Below, piece after piece: positions 21,862-34,727 of a DNA stretch of 64,000 nt. Source of the stretch: Echinometra lucunter (lineage: Eukaryota; Echinodermata; Echinoidea; Camarodonta; Echinometridae). The stretch spans positions 31,015,905-31,079,904 of the forward strand of contig CM057159.1 of assembly GCA_029962745.1 (NCBI GenBank), in the 5' to 3' direction. The notes beneath the pieces are model-generated. The model searched no databases, had not been told where the DNA came from, and saw only the letters and a list, made by a program, of their open reading frames with translations. The number at the start of each line of letters is the position of its first letter. Position 1 is the stretch's first letter. Both the position numbers and the translations under genes were made by a program.

Positions 21862-24512
21862 TTTCATCTTCACATTCCTTCATATCTATCCTTCACTCAA
21901 ACCTTGTTCCTGGAATTCCTATAGTCAGATATAGTTCTAATTCATAGATGTCAGATGAATGCTTTATAAAATGATCAAGTCTTGGAAAAAGGATGTGGTA
22001 GCAAAATTGTTTGGAAAGTGTATAATGATGAAAATTTTATTGAAAGAGATGTTTTAATTGGTGCATGTCCATATTGTGAATGATAAGAATGATTTCAAAG
22101 GAGCAAAGTTTTAACTGGATTTATTTGATACCATAGGTTTATAATTTTTTGCATAGTGGAATAATGAAATTAAATCTTTTGGACGTAGAACCAATCATGT
22201 TTTAGATTCTTTGATCGTGTAAGACAAAGAAGCTAGAGAGTATTTTATTTTATACCAAGAAAGTACAGGATGCTATTTTTCCCAATTTTTGGTCACATTT
22301 TTCCAAGAATACTCCCAATGTGTGAGAAGAAACCTAGTCCACTTGCTCAAATGTTTACCATAAATTCTGTCACCCATTTGGTTCTATATATAGTTGACCG
22401 ATATCTGAGTTGTCACATTGTCTAACTTGACTTGTAGCTTAAACCAACCTCATGGGTCAATAAGAGCTTTAAAGATTGATTAGCAGCCAGTTGAGTTCAC
22501 TCTTTATTTAATATGACAGCCTCCCCCTTCCCCCCCCCCCCCCCCTCCTGAGTGAAATTATAGCATTATAGCCCTCTGTAACAAATTACAAGAAAGAGCA
22601 GAAAGCGTACTTATCATGCCAGTAGTGGTCTCAGACCATTCTTCTTCCCTATCTTGATTTGTAAATGAACATCACTAAACCTTTCACTGCCAAATCTGAC
22701 CTTACATATAAGAATTAACACCCATGAATACATATGTAGTGATTCCTTTCCGAGTATAAAAATCTTTTCTGTGTTTGAAAGGCAATTCACTTACTAGGTA
22801 ATAAATTAATCAGTTAGGTAAATAATTAACCATCAACCAAAATGTTTTGAAAAATATGCTATGTGAGCATACAATTAGGACTCTGAAGAAATTCTGAATT
22901 TCCTCCATTTATCAGAGGATTTGAGTTCATTAAATAGTCTTGTATCTGATATGAGTTACAGTTTAAAGTGAAACATGGTTTACTCCAGTTATGGTTTAGA
23001 GATGTTAGCTTTGGGGATTCTAATCAGATGTGTTCATTCTGTTGGAGTATTCACAGTTAAATCATTAATTCTGTATATTGTACACATATTATGCACTAAA
23101 AAGATTGAAAAAAGCTATTTATTTTTGCACAAATACTTGATGTTATTATTATATTGAGAGTTTTTCTGATTGATATTTCATCAAGACTGTTGATATTTAG
23201 TATATTCAGTTTGTCCTATGTAGAACTGATCAAATATGTAGATAAGTGTATTAGAACAAGGATGTCACACTTTAGAAAATAGGTGTCTTGTAAAATAGTC
23301 ATATTTCTTCTGCATTAATTGCATTTATTTCTATTCATGATTTTGATTTGGCATATTTGTTTCAACTTTATTAGAATGTGATTGCAAAAAATACTCCTAT
23401 TTATAGTTTTATGTTGTTTTGTGATGTGTACAAACTAGATTTGCTTTTGATTTATATTTATATTTGATAGTCATTTCAGATAACACTTCTTGATGTCCTT
23501 TATAGCCCTGAAGTTCCAGAGTGTAAATTTGTATTTTTTTTTGTAAGTATGCTATCTCGATTGATCAAATTTGGGCAGAATGTGAAAAAATGGAAAAATA
23601 ATTGCCTGAAGTTTAATTTCTATGTGTAAAGCTGGGAACCAAACTGCTGGTTCAGTTTGCTTATAATCTTGTAACAAAACCCATGCATGGTAGTTGTATT
23701 AGTAGCTATATTATCTTGGATTATTAGCACTGTGCATAGTGCTGGTAATGATGTGTTCCTTGTTCTTTCCTGTGAGCCATTCAGGTAAACTCAGAATAAG
23801 CATGCGATGCTCAGTTTTAAGAGAGCTAGATGCTGAAAAGGTTTAGATCCATACCTGTAGGCCAGAAAATTATGTTGAATAGGCAGAAAAGTCTTCATAC
23901 TCTATACTGATCAAAACTGTCTTATATAAAAAATGTTCAAGAAACAAGTAAACCGATTTCCGCCATATTAGTATCGGTATATGACCATGTATTATACCAC
24001 ACCTTGGCAATGCAAGATGACTTCAGATAATCTTTGGCTCTGTACAATCATTAGATCGTGAATCCCTTATTAACATATTCTTTTATTAATCAAAGTTATA
24101 TGAAATAAGAGTATATATTTAAAAATACTTAGTATATGTGACAAAATGTTTGTATATTTCACTTGAAAGCACTTATTAGTACATTATCAAACTTTTGTTA
24201 TTTGATGAGATCAAATATTAGGTCTATAAGATCTTGACTAAAGCTTTTATTGGTTATGTCTTAGATTATTAAAAAAGAGAACTGTTTATACTAACCTTAC
24301 CTTGCCAACTTAACAGCAATACTCAGGCATACTAACAGAGGATGTGAGTTTTATCTGACCATGTTATTATGTAACCTAGTACCACTTGGATTCAACATTT
24401 TGTCCATTGTCCTTGATGGTAATTATTACATAATTGCTAGTGAGAAAATGTTTGCCATAGCAACTGGAGAGGTTATTTAGTACCTGTATATTTCATGCAT
24501 GCTGCATTTATT
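21862..24512 (+). other. probable 3' UTR and downstream flank of the C20orf27 homologue
   Basis: AT-rich unique-looking sequence with no supported coding frame. AATAAA occurs at 22800-22805, about 940 bases after the stop, and is a candidate polyadenylation signal; the end of the transcript cannot be fixed from sequence alone. A C homopolymer lies near 22528-22546. No transposon termini were recognised. Confidence 0.45.
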
Positions 24513-24737
24513 CTATTATTTATTATTTATTATTCATTATTATTATTTATTATTATTATTTATTATTTCTTATTATTATTATTTATTATTTATTTATTTT
24601 ATTATTTATTATTATTATTTATTATTATTATTTATTATTATTATTATTATTTGTTATTTATTATTTATTATTTATTATTTATTATTTATTATTATTATTT
24701 ATTATTTATTTATTTTATTATTTATATTATTTAAGAG
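24513..24737 (+). repeat. ATT/TTATT microsatellite
   Basis: About 225 bases of mixed ATT, TTATT and TATTTATT repeats downstream of the C20orf27 homologue. Confidence 0.95.
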
Positions 24738-26035
24738 TGTTAAGAAAATTTCACTGTTATCAAAGGAAAAGGTGTGATGTCACTTGGGGAAACGAGGAAC
24801 ATGGAGGAAAGATTTATTAGGAGATAGCTGTCACAAAGGTGCATGAATCAACGTCGCTAATACATTATCATTAGTTGTACAATGCTTTTTTTTTCTTCTT
24901 ATAAAATCTGAGCATGTTGCACATCCTCAGTACTGAAAAATCATCTTCCATGATCAAACATTCCACTAGTTGGCAAAAGACAAAACAACAACAGTTCATA
25001 CATGCATGCATCCCTTTTTCTAAAATTTTTCACAATAATACATAAACCATTGATAATCCTCCATTGTTTTTGTGAGGTAGGAATCGATAACTAGAATAAG
25101 TTACCTTTACAAAGAAGCTTTTTTTCTAGTGCTAGAGAGCTGCTGCTGTTACTTTTGGATTTCTGGACCGGTGTGTTAAAAGTTCATGTTGATAATTTGA
25201 AAACACACTGTGCTCATGAAAATTCGATAATGATCATCTTAATAATGAATAAAAAAGAAATATGCTGCTGGTGAATTGTTACAAATTTCAATCTTAATCA
25301 TGCTTCTCTATTCACTGTAATTTGACATAATAATGTAAAGTGCCATGGGTTACATGAGCATAAAGTTTGTTTGATTCATTGCCTGGCTTGCATATTACCA
25401 TTTATAACTGGCTTTCTACATCTGACAAGATATTACCTGAAATATGAATAGCAACTGCATTATACCTGCATTATACTCTGAATGTAAATGACACCATCTG
25501 ATATACTTATATGTAATAAGTCACTACAATGCTGTTTGTTAGTTTCTCCATGGTCTGTCACTACCTCTATTATGAAGTTAGCATCTAATTACTTATTAGT
25601 TCTTCAACGCATAAACTAAATCTGAAATACACCAAAAAGCTTATACATGTATAGGGGGTTTGTATATCATGTTTTATTATCTTATAACTTAAAACTCACT
25701 GAGTTACAGGCTTATTTGTAAAAGGAATTAAAGATTCTCCTTTTCTTTAACATTTGATATAATGCTCTCTTTTGCTTACTGAGACCAGGAAAATTGTAAC
25801 TTCAGTTTTTGTAATATTAATCTTGTTTGAGCTTTTGAGATTATACAGTATCCAAACTTCTCTTTAGGTAATCATACTATGATAATTATATTGAAATATC
25901 ATGCTACTAAGATATAAATATACAGCTGTGCATTAAACGGAATGAATTAGTTATGATTATGATAGAAGAAAAAAAAAAGGTAGTCTTTGCTGGTTGTTTT
26001 CAGCCTCCCCTCTTTAAGCTGTCTATCATGTCAAT
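24738..26035. other. unannotated non-coding stretch
   Basis: AT-rich with a possible polyadenylation signal AATAAA at 25248-25253. No element termini recognised. Confidence 0.4.
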
Positions 26036-26039
26036 TTAA

Positions 26040-26113
26040 TTGCATGTTTTCAGTATAACACACATTTTCCATAGACCCTAGCTTGTGTTATCTCAGGCAT
26101 GGTGTTCAACAGG
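26040..26113 (-). mobile_element. miniature element, family E, copy 3 (inverted, shortened)
   Basis: The right end GTGTTCAACAGG before TTAA (26114-26117) is the exact complement of the copy 1 left end, and CAGTATAACACACATTTTCC matches its interior. A TTAA also sits at the other side (26036-26039), but that end lacks the expected terminus, so it is truncated. Confidence 0.5.
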
Positions 26114-26963
26114 TTAATATACTATTATTTATATTATCTATCATTTCTGTTTATACTCATTCTTTATTATCTGATATCGCTTTCATGACTCACATCTTAC
26201 ACTTTCGAAAAAGCACATGAAATACATTTAATATGTTGCCTTAGTGTATATTGTAGTGAAGCATGTACATTGTTTATTTTATGTGGAAGCTTGATTTCCA
26301 TGTTTTATAGTGTATTGTTGAAATTTGATGAAAATTATTTCAGTGTTGATATCCAGAAAGCTTATGAAATTTATTTTTGTGTGTTTTATGAGAATAATCA
26401 ATATTGAAGTGAATGAATATATATACCAATATCAAAGATGAAGATCAGAGATAGTGTTAACACTTCTAAAGTTAGTACCTGCCCCCCCCCAAAAAAAAAA
26501 ATATGATGCAAAAGTGAAAATTTACGTAGAAATAGAAACTAATTAATACTGCTTTAAGAAGGACATGAAATTTCCCAAAAGTAGACACATTAATGCCAGT
26601 TTAATTGCTGGGTGTTTTTTCTTTTAGGCCTAATCAGAATTAATGTAATGATTGACTTGTCATTAAGAATTAGATGAAAAGAAATCATGTTTATTGAATT
26701 TGTTATCTGTTTTGAAAGATTTATTTTCCTTTGACCTACAATGACAACTTTCAATTTTTTCTTTGAAAACTTATCATGAAAGTATGGTTATTTATTCCAA
26801 CCTTAAATGAAATTTCATATTCATATGCATATTTCTAAATAACCACTAATATTCAAATTTTATTATCTGCAAGTGGTCTCCCTAGATATAAAACAGCAAC
26901 ACTATAATATATGTATGTTTCTCACTCCTCAGTACATATGAGTTAATGTATACTATTAATTAA

Positions 26964-27373
26964 CCCATTCGTGACAGAAGTCCACATTTTGTGGTTTGGC
27001 CTAATATCTTTTAATGCAAAGCCCTAAAAATCATACCAAATACATGAGCAGAAAGAGCAAAAAATTCTGCACGAACTGTGCCCATTTTTGGTTGCGTCAA
27101 TATTCGTTGTTTGATGCTAAAAAAAATTTCAAAGGAAAATAAGCATTAAAATCTTTAAATTGGCAATGTGATAGAAAGTTTAAAATCACCGTTTTCCCCT
27201 GCAAATTGGCAACTTTTTGACTTCTCATCATAATTTCTGTCAATTTATATTCATTTCAGATACATGACGTATTATAAGAAAAATGTAGCAATAAAATAAG
27301 AATGTTGGTGTTGCCAATTTGAAGAATAAAAGCTGATCAAATTAGGCTTTAAATAATTCCTGTCACGAATGGG
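26964..27373 (-). mobile_element. TTAA-flanked MITE, family A, copy 3 (inverted)
   Basis: A 410-bp copy with reversed interior relative to copies 1 and 2, between TTAA at 26960-26963 and 27374-27377. Both 14-bp ends are intact. It lies about 5 kb past the stop codon of the C20orf27 homologue and could fall within its transcript if the 3' UTR is very long. Confidence 0.85.
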
Positions 27374-27837
27374 TTAATCTGTTACAAACATACAAAATGA
27401 AGCAGTCAGGAATTATGATGCACATGTAATATCACCTCTACGGATAAAATATAGCAACTCAATATACTCTTTCAGTTTTTAGATATATATAATATGACTT
27501 CATGCGGGGAGTACATGCAGAAAGTCCAATGCTGCTTCTGTATATATCACTTTCAGGTCAATCAGTAAGAAATTTCAGCTCAGTATATCCTCACTTTGTT
27601 CTCGGTCTGTTGATGAATTGGTTTTATGAATTTGTTTTATTGTGGTGGAAACGATTCCGCAGGTGTTTATGCAAATTGTGTAAGAAACAAATTAAAACAT
27701 TGCCAGATGTGTATTTCAGTTGTGTTTACTTATCTCTTGTTTTGCTGATTCTCTGATTCGTTGGTACTGCAAAAAAGAGAGACGTGGAGATAGAGTAACA
27801 ACATACAGTAGAGAGAGAAATATACAAGGAGAGAAGA

Positions 27838-27935
27838 AAAGGAGAAGGAGGGAGAGAGAGAAAGAGAGAGAGAGAGAAATAGAGAGAGGGGGGAGAGAGA
27901 GGGAGGGAGAGAGGGAGAGGGAGGGGGAGGAGAGA
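27838..27935 (+). repeat. GA/GGGA purine tract
   Basis: About 100 bases of mixed GA and GGGA. A C run and a CA run follow at 28042-28072, and a G run at 28086-28097. Confidence 0.93.
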
Positions 27936-28529
27936 TGATAGAAATGGGAATTAAAGACGAAGTAATAAAGAAGTTTGAAATTATGAAATCGAAAAAGTAA
28001 ACAAACGAGAAACGCGTTAAGACCGATGGGAGATTAACAGTCCCCCCCCCCACACACACATACACGCACGCACTCTCTGGTAGGAGGGGGGGGGGGTAAT
28101 TGAAGTGGGTTGCTTTTTTTCCCCCTCTCAAAAATATCTAAAAAAATATAAAAATATATTTAAAGGTAGATCGTTTCAAAAACGTGAGATGGCGCTATTC
28201 GACAATCTCTACCGGTTTGCATTGTGTCTCTCTGTAGAAGGTTAATGTTTAATATGATCATGAAAGGATACTCCATTAAAATAGAGCTTATGTACTTATA
28301 AAATAGTTAATAAAATTCCACTTTATTTCACATGTTAAAAACATTACTTGATACTTAATCAGTCCCCCCCCCCCCTCTAATTACTGCTTGAGAAGGCCCA
28401 GAATTGAGTAAGTCATAACAGATGATCTGTATATTTTTCGTGTATGTTAATGTTTATGCATTCTTGATGCTGGTTATTTCGTTTTGTATTAACAATTTTT
28501 CATGCTTTCTAAAGGCTATGTGCTGTTCT

Positions 28530-28670
28530 GGTACGCCCTCAAAAACTTTCTTTGTCAGATTTCTTTGTTTAAGTTGCTCAGCAGCAACATGAAAGCAAAA
28601 CTAAGATGCTGTGAATTTTTTTTTTTTCATTATCATTCTTCAAGTTAAATATTCAACACATGGGAGAAAA
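28530..28670 (+). repeat. unclassified dispersed repeat, copy 2
   Basis: Counterpart of 9420-9560: TTTGTCAGATTTCTTTG, then AAAGCAAAACTAAGATGCTG TGAA, with an expanded T run in place of the T/C run. Confidence 0.5.
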
Positions 28671-29471
28671 AGGTTTTGGGGCCATGGGATATGAAATATT
28701 GAATACTAGTAGGCCTGCTTCATTCGTGAAGTTTATCTGTCAATCTGCAATGTCAGCATGAGTGCCCTCTCGCGTCCAAAAAGCCTCGCTATGACGACAA
28801 CACATGCAAAATATGCAATGCATTTTAGCGCAAGTTTATTCAGATATAACATAATCTAAACAAAACACAGGGCTTTGTATGGTGATATTTTTTTTCAATA
28901 GATATTGGTATCAAGATCTCGACATGTAATATGCTATGCTCATCCTTCTTATCTTTCTCCGCTTACAAGTATTTGTGAGGAATGTCACGCATAGCTCTCT
29001 GGGTCAAATCACTACATGACTATACAGATGGAGTAGAGTGTTAAAGTATAATGCAACACATGTTATGATAGGGAAAATCGTAATGATAAATAGAAGATAA
29101 ACGGAAAATGAAAATAAATGAATAAAAATGATATGATGAGAAAACAATGAACATGATGTAATATGAGGGGAGAGGGATGTCCACAATAACCTGTTTACTA
29201 ATGTATTCAAATTCATGGACGTTTATTTCCAGAACCCTTTGAACCTGGTGCTGTTTCTAGATCTAACTTGATATCCTGAGTGGCTATTGTTCGCAACTGC
29301 ACTGTATTAAAAAAAAAAAAAAAAACTTGGTATGCATAATGGCATCTGAATAGATAGAATCCAGTTTGCATACATTAGTTTTTTGCTTTGTAGGGCAAAT
29401 CTCCAGAAAGCTTCTGTTTGCCAAGGGAAACTTTGTTTCTTTTTGTTGTTCAACAAGTATGCATAAATTTA

Positions 29472-30233
29472 TCGATCATGCTGATCAACCACTAGATGAA
29501 CGATTAAGTTGTTTCTTAAAAAGTAGATAGGTCACAAAATTGTACTATAATGCATCTTTGGAGATAAAAAAATATATCGCTCTCAGATACAAATCAGCAA
29601 TCCAAATGGCAAGCTTATTTCACTTTTATATAAGGCTTCTGTTGACAATAAACTACTGAATTTTCAATTTGAATTTATTTACAGAAGAATTTCAACACAA
29701 GACTGTTTAAAGTTGGAATAAAAGATACACCGACTTGTAATTTCTGTGAAACTCACATTCAAACCATCGTTCGTCTATTTCTAAGATGTGAATATACAGT
29801 TGTATTTTGGAATGGTGTTTATGAATGGTTGGAGTCCAAAAATATCAGAAATACAAAATTCAGTGATATTGAAATCTGTTTTGGGGTTATAACCCTCAAT
29901 AACTTCTATCTCATTAATATCATCTTGTTGTTCGCAAAATATTTCATATATTCATGTAAATATAGGAATATAAAACCTACTTTTGCTCATTTTAAACTTG
30001 GTTTAGAAGAAATTGAAAAAAACTGAGAGAATAATTGCATTTAAACGTAATTTGATAAATTTACATAGAAAAAAATGGAATATTTTGTGTCAAGAACATC
30101 AGTGAAACCGGTAATGCATGTATACATCTGTGTTATATAAGCATCCGGAATGTATCTTACTTTCAATTGTAATGTCTTTTATGCATGTGCTACTTGAATG
30201 AGAAATCTTGAAAAATCTTGAAAAAGAAAAAAA
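29472..30233 (+). mobile_element. 5'-truncated LINE fragment (C-terminal ORF2 remnant)
   Basis: The insert is flanked by a 17-bp direct repeat AAGTATGCAT[A/G]AATTTA at 29455-29471 and 30234-30250 with one mismatch, and it ends in an A-rich tail (ATCTTGAAAAATCTTG, then poly-A). Three frames in series translate as the end of a non-LTR retrotransposon polyprotein: SNPNGKLISLLYKASVDNK (frame from 29474, with one internal stop near 29528), then VGIKDTPTCNFCETHIQT and LRCEYTVVFWNGVYEWL (about 29672-30025, a C-x2-C..C zinc-knuckle-like tail typical of LINE C-termini), then ERIIAFKRNLINLHRKKW after a frameshift near 30018. It is a dead copy. Confidence 0.82.
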
Positions 30234-30253
30234 AAGTATGCATGAATTTAGTA

Positions 30254-30545
30254 AACGGGTCTATTGGTTGAGGCTCTTGACTCTCACACGAGAAGTCCTG
30301 GATTCGATCTTCGCTGGGTGCTAACATCCTTGTACAAGGTGTTACCCACATTGGTCCCTCTCGACCCAAGTGTAAATGGGGACTTGGTAATGCTTGGGTA
30401 CTGACTGCAAGGCCCGCAGGACAACAGTGATGTGGTTACCCTGGATAAACAATACCCAAAGACGCCCCGTCCCAATATGTTGACGAGGAGGGGCTGTTTT
30501 GCCTTCTGCAATATTTAAACGAGTAAACAAGGCGAACGAGCGTTA
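30254..30545 (+). mobile_element. tRNA-derived SINE of a second type
   Basis: The head GGGTCTATTGGTTGAGGCTC has an A-box layout and CTGGATTCGATCT near 30297 is a B-box-like segment, giving tRNA spacing. The body differs from the other SINEs (TGTTACCCACATTGGTCCC, CCCAAGTGTAAATGGGGAC, GACGCCCCGTCCC) although the CCAAGTGTAAATGGG block may be shared. It starts within a few bases of the LINE target duplication at 30234-30250, so one element may have landed beside the other. Confidence 0.6.
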
Positions 30546-32567
30546 AATCGATACTTGATGGCCATGATCAAAGATGACGCTTTTACATTTTACTTTTTCT
30601 TAAAACTTTTTTTGCTTGAAAAATAAAATGATTGATGCAACAGGCAATGGAAATGTGTGTTTAATTGTTCAAAAACAAAATATCTAAAATATGAAGTGTA
30701 AGAACACACAACGAAAAGAACTGCACTACGAAAAGAAGACGAAAGAGAAGATATTCCAATCTAAAAAGAGACTGCAGAATTAACAAAGAAAAAAAGGAAA
30801 AATAAAATAAAACGAAGAAGAAAAGAAAAAAGAAAGAGTTGTCTATGGCTACAGTGTTATACATCTATCACTTTCGTTATTGTATAGCTCAGCTATGATG
30901 TCTAGACATTTTCATGGTTTTTAGCTTTCAGCCGTGATATCTCGGTATATTACTGAATAAAGTTAATCTTTGTACGTGACTGAATGGACATCTTGTGAAT
31001 TAAATTACGTTTTTTCCCAATTTGATTAGGCCAATAAGATCAGTCTCGGGAAGGTTCCTTCCATTTTTGTTTGAACTTGCAGCATCATGCATTCCAATAA
31101 CATAGGTTTCCTTCATGCACGCAATCCAACTTAAAGGGAACACATGAATATCTTTTGAGAAATATGAAATTACCCATTGTTGAACGACAGCAAATCAAAT
31201 TTTACGAGCTGTATAATACGCAGAGTGGGTTGTCAATTCATTCGAAAAACGTTTATAGTAGTATATAGTTTAAAAGGTTCGGTTCGGTTTGGTATTTGGA
31301 AAAAAAAGGAAGACGGGCTAATGAAACAGAGAGAGAGAAAGAGAGTGAGGGGGAGGGAGTGTGAGAATAAGAGAGGGGGGGGGAGAGGGAGAGAGGGAGA
31401 GATGGGGGAGGGGGGGGGGGTGACGAGAGGGGAAAGATAAGGGGGAACGTCAACTAATTCAATTATCGTCTCATCATTAGAAATGTATCTAAAAACCGAA
31501 AACCTTTCACAAAGTTTATAAATTCATGGCAACTAGAAGCATGCACTTTTAATTAGGGCTTGACAAGATATTTTAGTCCAATGATATACTAGTATAGTTC
31601 TGTGCTTCACACATTCACACTAATTCTTCATACTTCAAGTATGAAACAAAAAAGAAATCTTCACTCGCTCAACCCGCATGCATCTTTGCGAGTGCTGATG
31701 TAAGAAATGATGTTTAACTCTCTCGTTTAACTTCTGCCCAAGAAAGTTAATGACGTTCTACCCAAGACAACTCTGTATTTCACCCCTACTCCATCACCAC
31801 CCATCCATAGTTCAATTACCCCCTCCCAGGTTCTCCAAGGTTTATGTTATGGTATTTACCCATCACTGGTTCACAATCGCGAGTAATGATCAAAAAGAGG
31901 AATGAACATCGCAGTGTTTGCACACCCAAACTAGAAACAACATTTGAGATTTCATTTCCAATTTTCCCCGGCCTGAGAGTTAAACCGGGCTGACATCCAC
32001 AATCCCGTCAGGAATGCTTGCCTCAAAGTGATTGCGTCATTCCAACAACTTTTCTTTTTGTTGTTTTTATGTTGGTTAAGGGGTTTGAAGTGCCGTATAA
32101 GAATGGAGGCGCAATTTTTGTTGAGATGAGGGTTGGGTATATCCAGTGTCATGTGTAGGTGTATTATGTGAATATTTCACACAATGTGTAAAAGGGTGTG
32201 ATCTTATCCATAGACTTATTAAACCTTAGATCTTAACCCTGACAAGGCTCATTATGTTGTCATAGCGATCTGAGATTGCTCCAGAAAAAAATCACGTCTT
32301 ACCTAGCTAACTCTAATTCTTACTCTTATTTTTATCTTAGCTGTCTCCCACTCTCCCACTTTTTGTATCTCATTTTTTTTTGTTTATACATAATCAATTT
32401 TCATTTCTCTTTCTCTCCTTACCTCAGAGTGCACACGTTCTCTGTTTCCCGCAATCTATTTCTTTTTTTTTTTTTTTTTAAACTTATTTTCTGTCCAAAC
32501 CCGAAAGTATAAACAGGTTCCTGGTAAATTTCATCGATGTAAAAGAAAAGTTAAGATGGTATTATTG
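30546..32567. other. unannotated non-coding stretch
   Basis: Only a purine tract at 31326-31440 and a T run at 32461-32479 stand out. No exons recognised on either strand. Confidence 0.45.
31326..31440 (+). repeat. GA/GGGA purine tract
   Basis: About 115 bases of purine-only DNA with G homopolymers near 31375 and 31410. Confidence 0.93.
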
Positions 32568-32910
32568 TACACACTAAGAAAAAAGTTCTATTTTGCACCC
32601 TTCAAATGCAACACTGGGAGCTCCGTTATGGGTACAACTTTGCACCCTAAGAAGCATTTTGCACCTTTAAGGGTGCAGAGTTGTACCCTTTAGGGAAGGT
32701 GCAAATTTGCACCCTTTTGAATGCAAAAATTTCTGCACCCTTGAATGAGAAAAGTTGCACCTTTAAGGGGGCAGATGGGCATTTTCGGGTGCAAATAAGT
32801 ACAAAAGGGCGCATCTTCGCACCTTTTTCATGTCGGGCGCAAGATTGCACCCAAAACGATGCTTCCAGTGTTGCATTTAGGGTGCAAAATGGAACCTTTA
32901 ATTCTGTGTA
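32568..32910. mobile_element. 343-bp foldback rich in TTTGCACC / GGTGCAAA boxes
   Basis: Terminal arms pair: CACACTAAGAAAAAAGTTC with GAACCTTTAATTCTGTG, then TTTTGCACCCT with AGGGTGCAAAAT, then AATGCAACACTGG with CCAGTGTTGCATT. TA lies on both outer sides. Between the arms the octamer TTTGCACC or its complement or near variants occurs roughly a dozen times in both orientations. The open frames on each strand are products of this repetition. Confidence 0.7.
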
Positions 32911-34560
32911 TTGTATTATTCTACAGCCCTCTGTGTTTTCTTAATCACCAGTTACTTAACATTACATGCGTTTATTATAATCACCATGTTCTTTTTAACT
33001 CCAAAGTTTGATTCGTTCGGTCATTTTCATTAAAACGTCCATTTAAGATGATTTACAAGTTACTCTTCTCAAGAATGAAAAAGTCAAATCACAATTGGTG
33101 CCGATTTGAAAAGGTGTAGCCGTACTTAGAACTATAAAGAAAATTCTATTTCTCTGTGGAATAGTACGTGCAACGAACTGAATATACTATACTATCTCTG
33201 TATACGCTTTGAACAAAATCTTCAATTTCAAGCCTCTCCAACTTCCAAGGTTATCTAATCTCTGGAGCACCTTGGCGAAGATTGTAATTACCTTCTTCCC
33301 TTCGAATCTTTTAATTGATCTTGCTCCAAGCTATATTTCTTTATCATTCCTTTGATTAAAACATAAAGAGGGAAATCTATATGGAGGCAGTCACGCACTT
33401 AGCTGAAGGGCATCAAAAATCAATGAATAATCCTTCCAGAATAACTTTCCTAAATTGCTTCATTTCAATGTGAAATCTTGAACGAAATGCTGAACTAGCG
33501 CCTCTCGGATTTAGCTAGACTGAATATCCATTCTTTCCTTTATTTTCTGTGAATTTTTGATACATTAAAAAAAAATGTATTATTCATTACGTTTTTATTC
33601 AAAACAGGGTAGCATTTTCAGAACCGGAAAGCCTGCTTTAGAAAGATATTGAACAATACGAAAACACATTAATATAAGGACATGCAATGAAAATAAGCAC
33701 AGGCTTGATACTAAAATAGCAAAATATACCAAGATATAATTGAAATCAGAGTATAAGCTGCAATTCAGACGAGAATTTCACGATTCACTCACATTAAAAT
33801 AGTACTATTTTTCGTGTCAGAGTTGTTGCTCCATTTCTTTGTAGTAACTTTGTAATTTTAGAAACGTAGTGGCATATTTCGTTATAAAACCTGATAAACG
33901 CAGCAAAAATACACTATAGGTCAGTATCTTGACCGCTACAGCCTTGAGGCGTGACGATCCACGCTTTGCCCAAGTCTAATTACCACCCTTCTTTTTCTCC
34001 CCGTTTTCAAAGATTGATGGCGTCAATATAATAGATCTTAGGTACTAGGAGATTCTTTAGCAGCCATGAGGGACCTGGTTTTGTGGGTTGGTTAACCATG
34101 AGGGGAGAGGGAAACAATTTAGAATCTGATCCTGACTTGATTGAAAGATGATGGTGATGCTGCTTGGTTGGATTTAACTAGGTATCATCAAGGCATTGCA
34201 AGTAATCTTCTCTGTATATACACAACGTGGTTCTTTACGTCATTATAATGCAGAGGGATAAATCGTGTATGACCGGTAATAACTTGGTGCAAAAAACGGG
34301 CTGTAGGTAGACTTAGCCTTTGTTTTGTTCAGCCTACGCGAAAAAGTACATGGTTATGAAAAACCTGCATACGTATGACAACAGACAATAGGTGGGTTTC
34401 GCATCCTTCTTTCAAAATGTAATGGAATCCCTAATTTCTGTCATTTAAGCATCCCAACATTTTCAATATCTAATTTTATTTCAATATTTTTATTTCAGTG
34501 TTTTATTTGTTGTTGCCAAAATTATGTATAGTTAATTATACGGTATACTTTTCTATATTG

Positions 34561-34631
<71 letters not shown>
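34561..34631. repeat. AT dinucleotide repeat
   Basis: About 70 bases of TA repeat with one CATA interruption, followed 45 bases later by a CT repeat (34675-34727). Confidence 0.97.
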
Positions 34632-34633
<2 letters not shown>

Positions 34634-34670
34634 GTATTATTCCTTTTTTTACGTTCTCTACCCTATTGCC

Positions 34671-34674
<4 letters not shown>

Positions 34675-34705
<31 letters not shown>

Positions 34706-34727
34706 TCTCTCTCTCTTTCTCTCTCTT
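34675..34727 (+). repeat. CT dinucleotide repeat
   Basis: A CT run with a few TTCC and TTTC interruptions. Confidence 0.95.

Noticed and set aside
32647..32944. Opposing frames of 67 and 87 codons
   Set aside because: Both arise from the repeated TTTGCACC/GGTGCAAA boxes of a foldback element.
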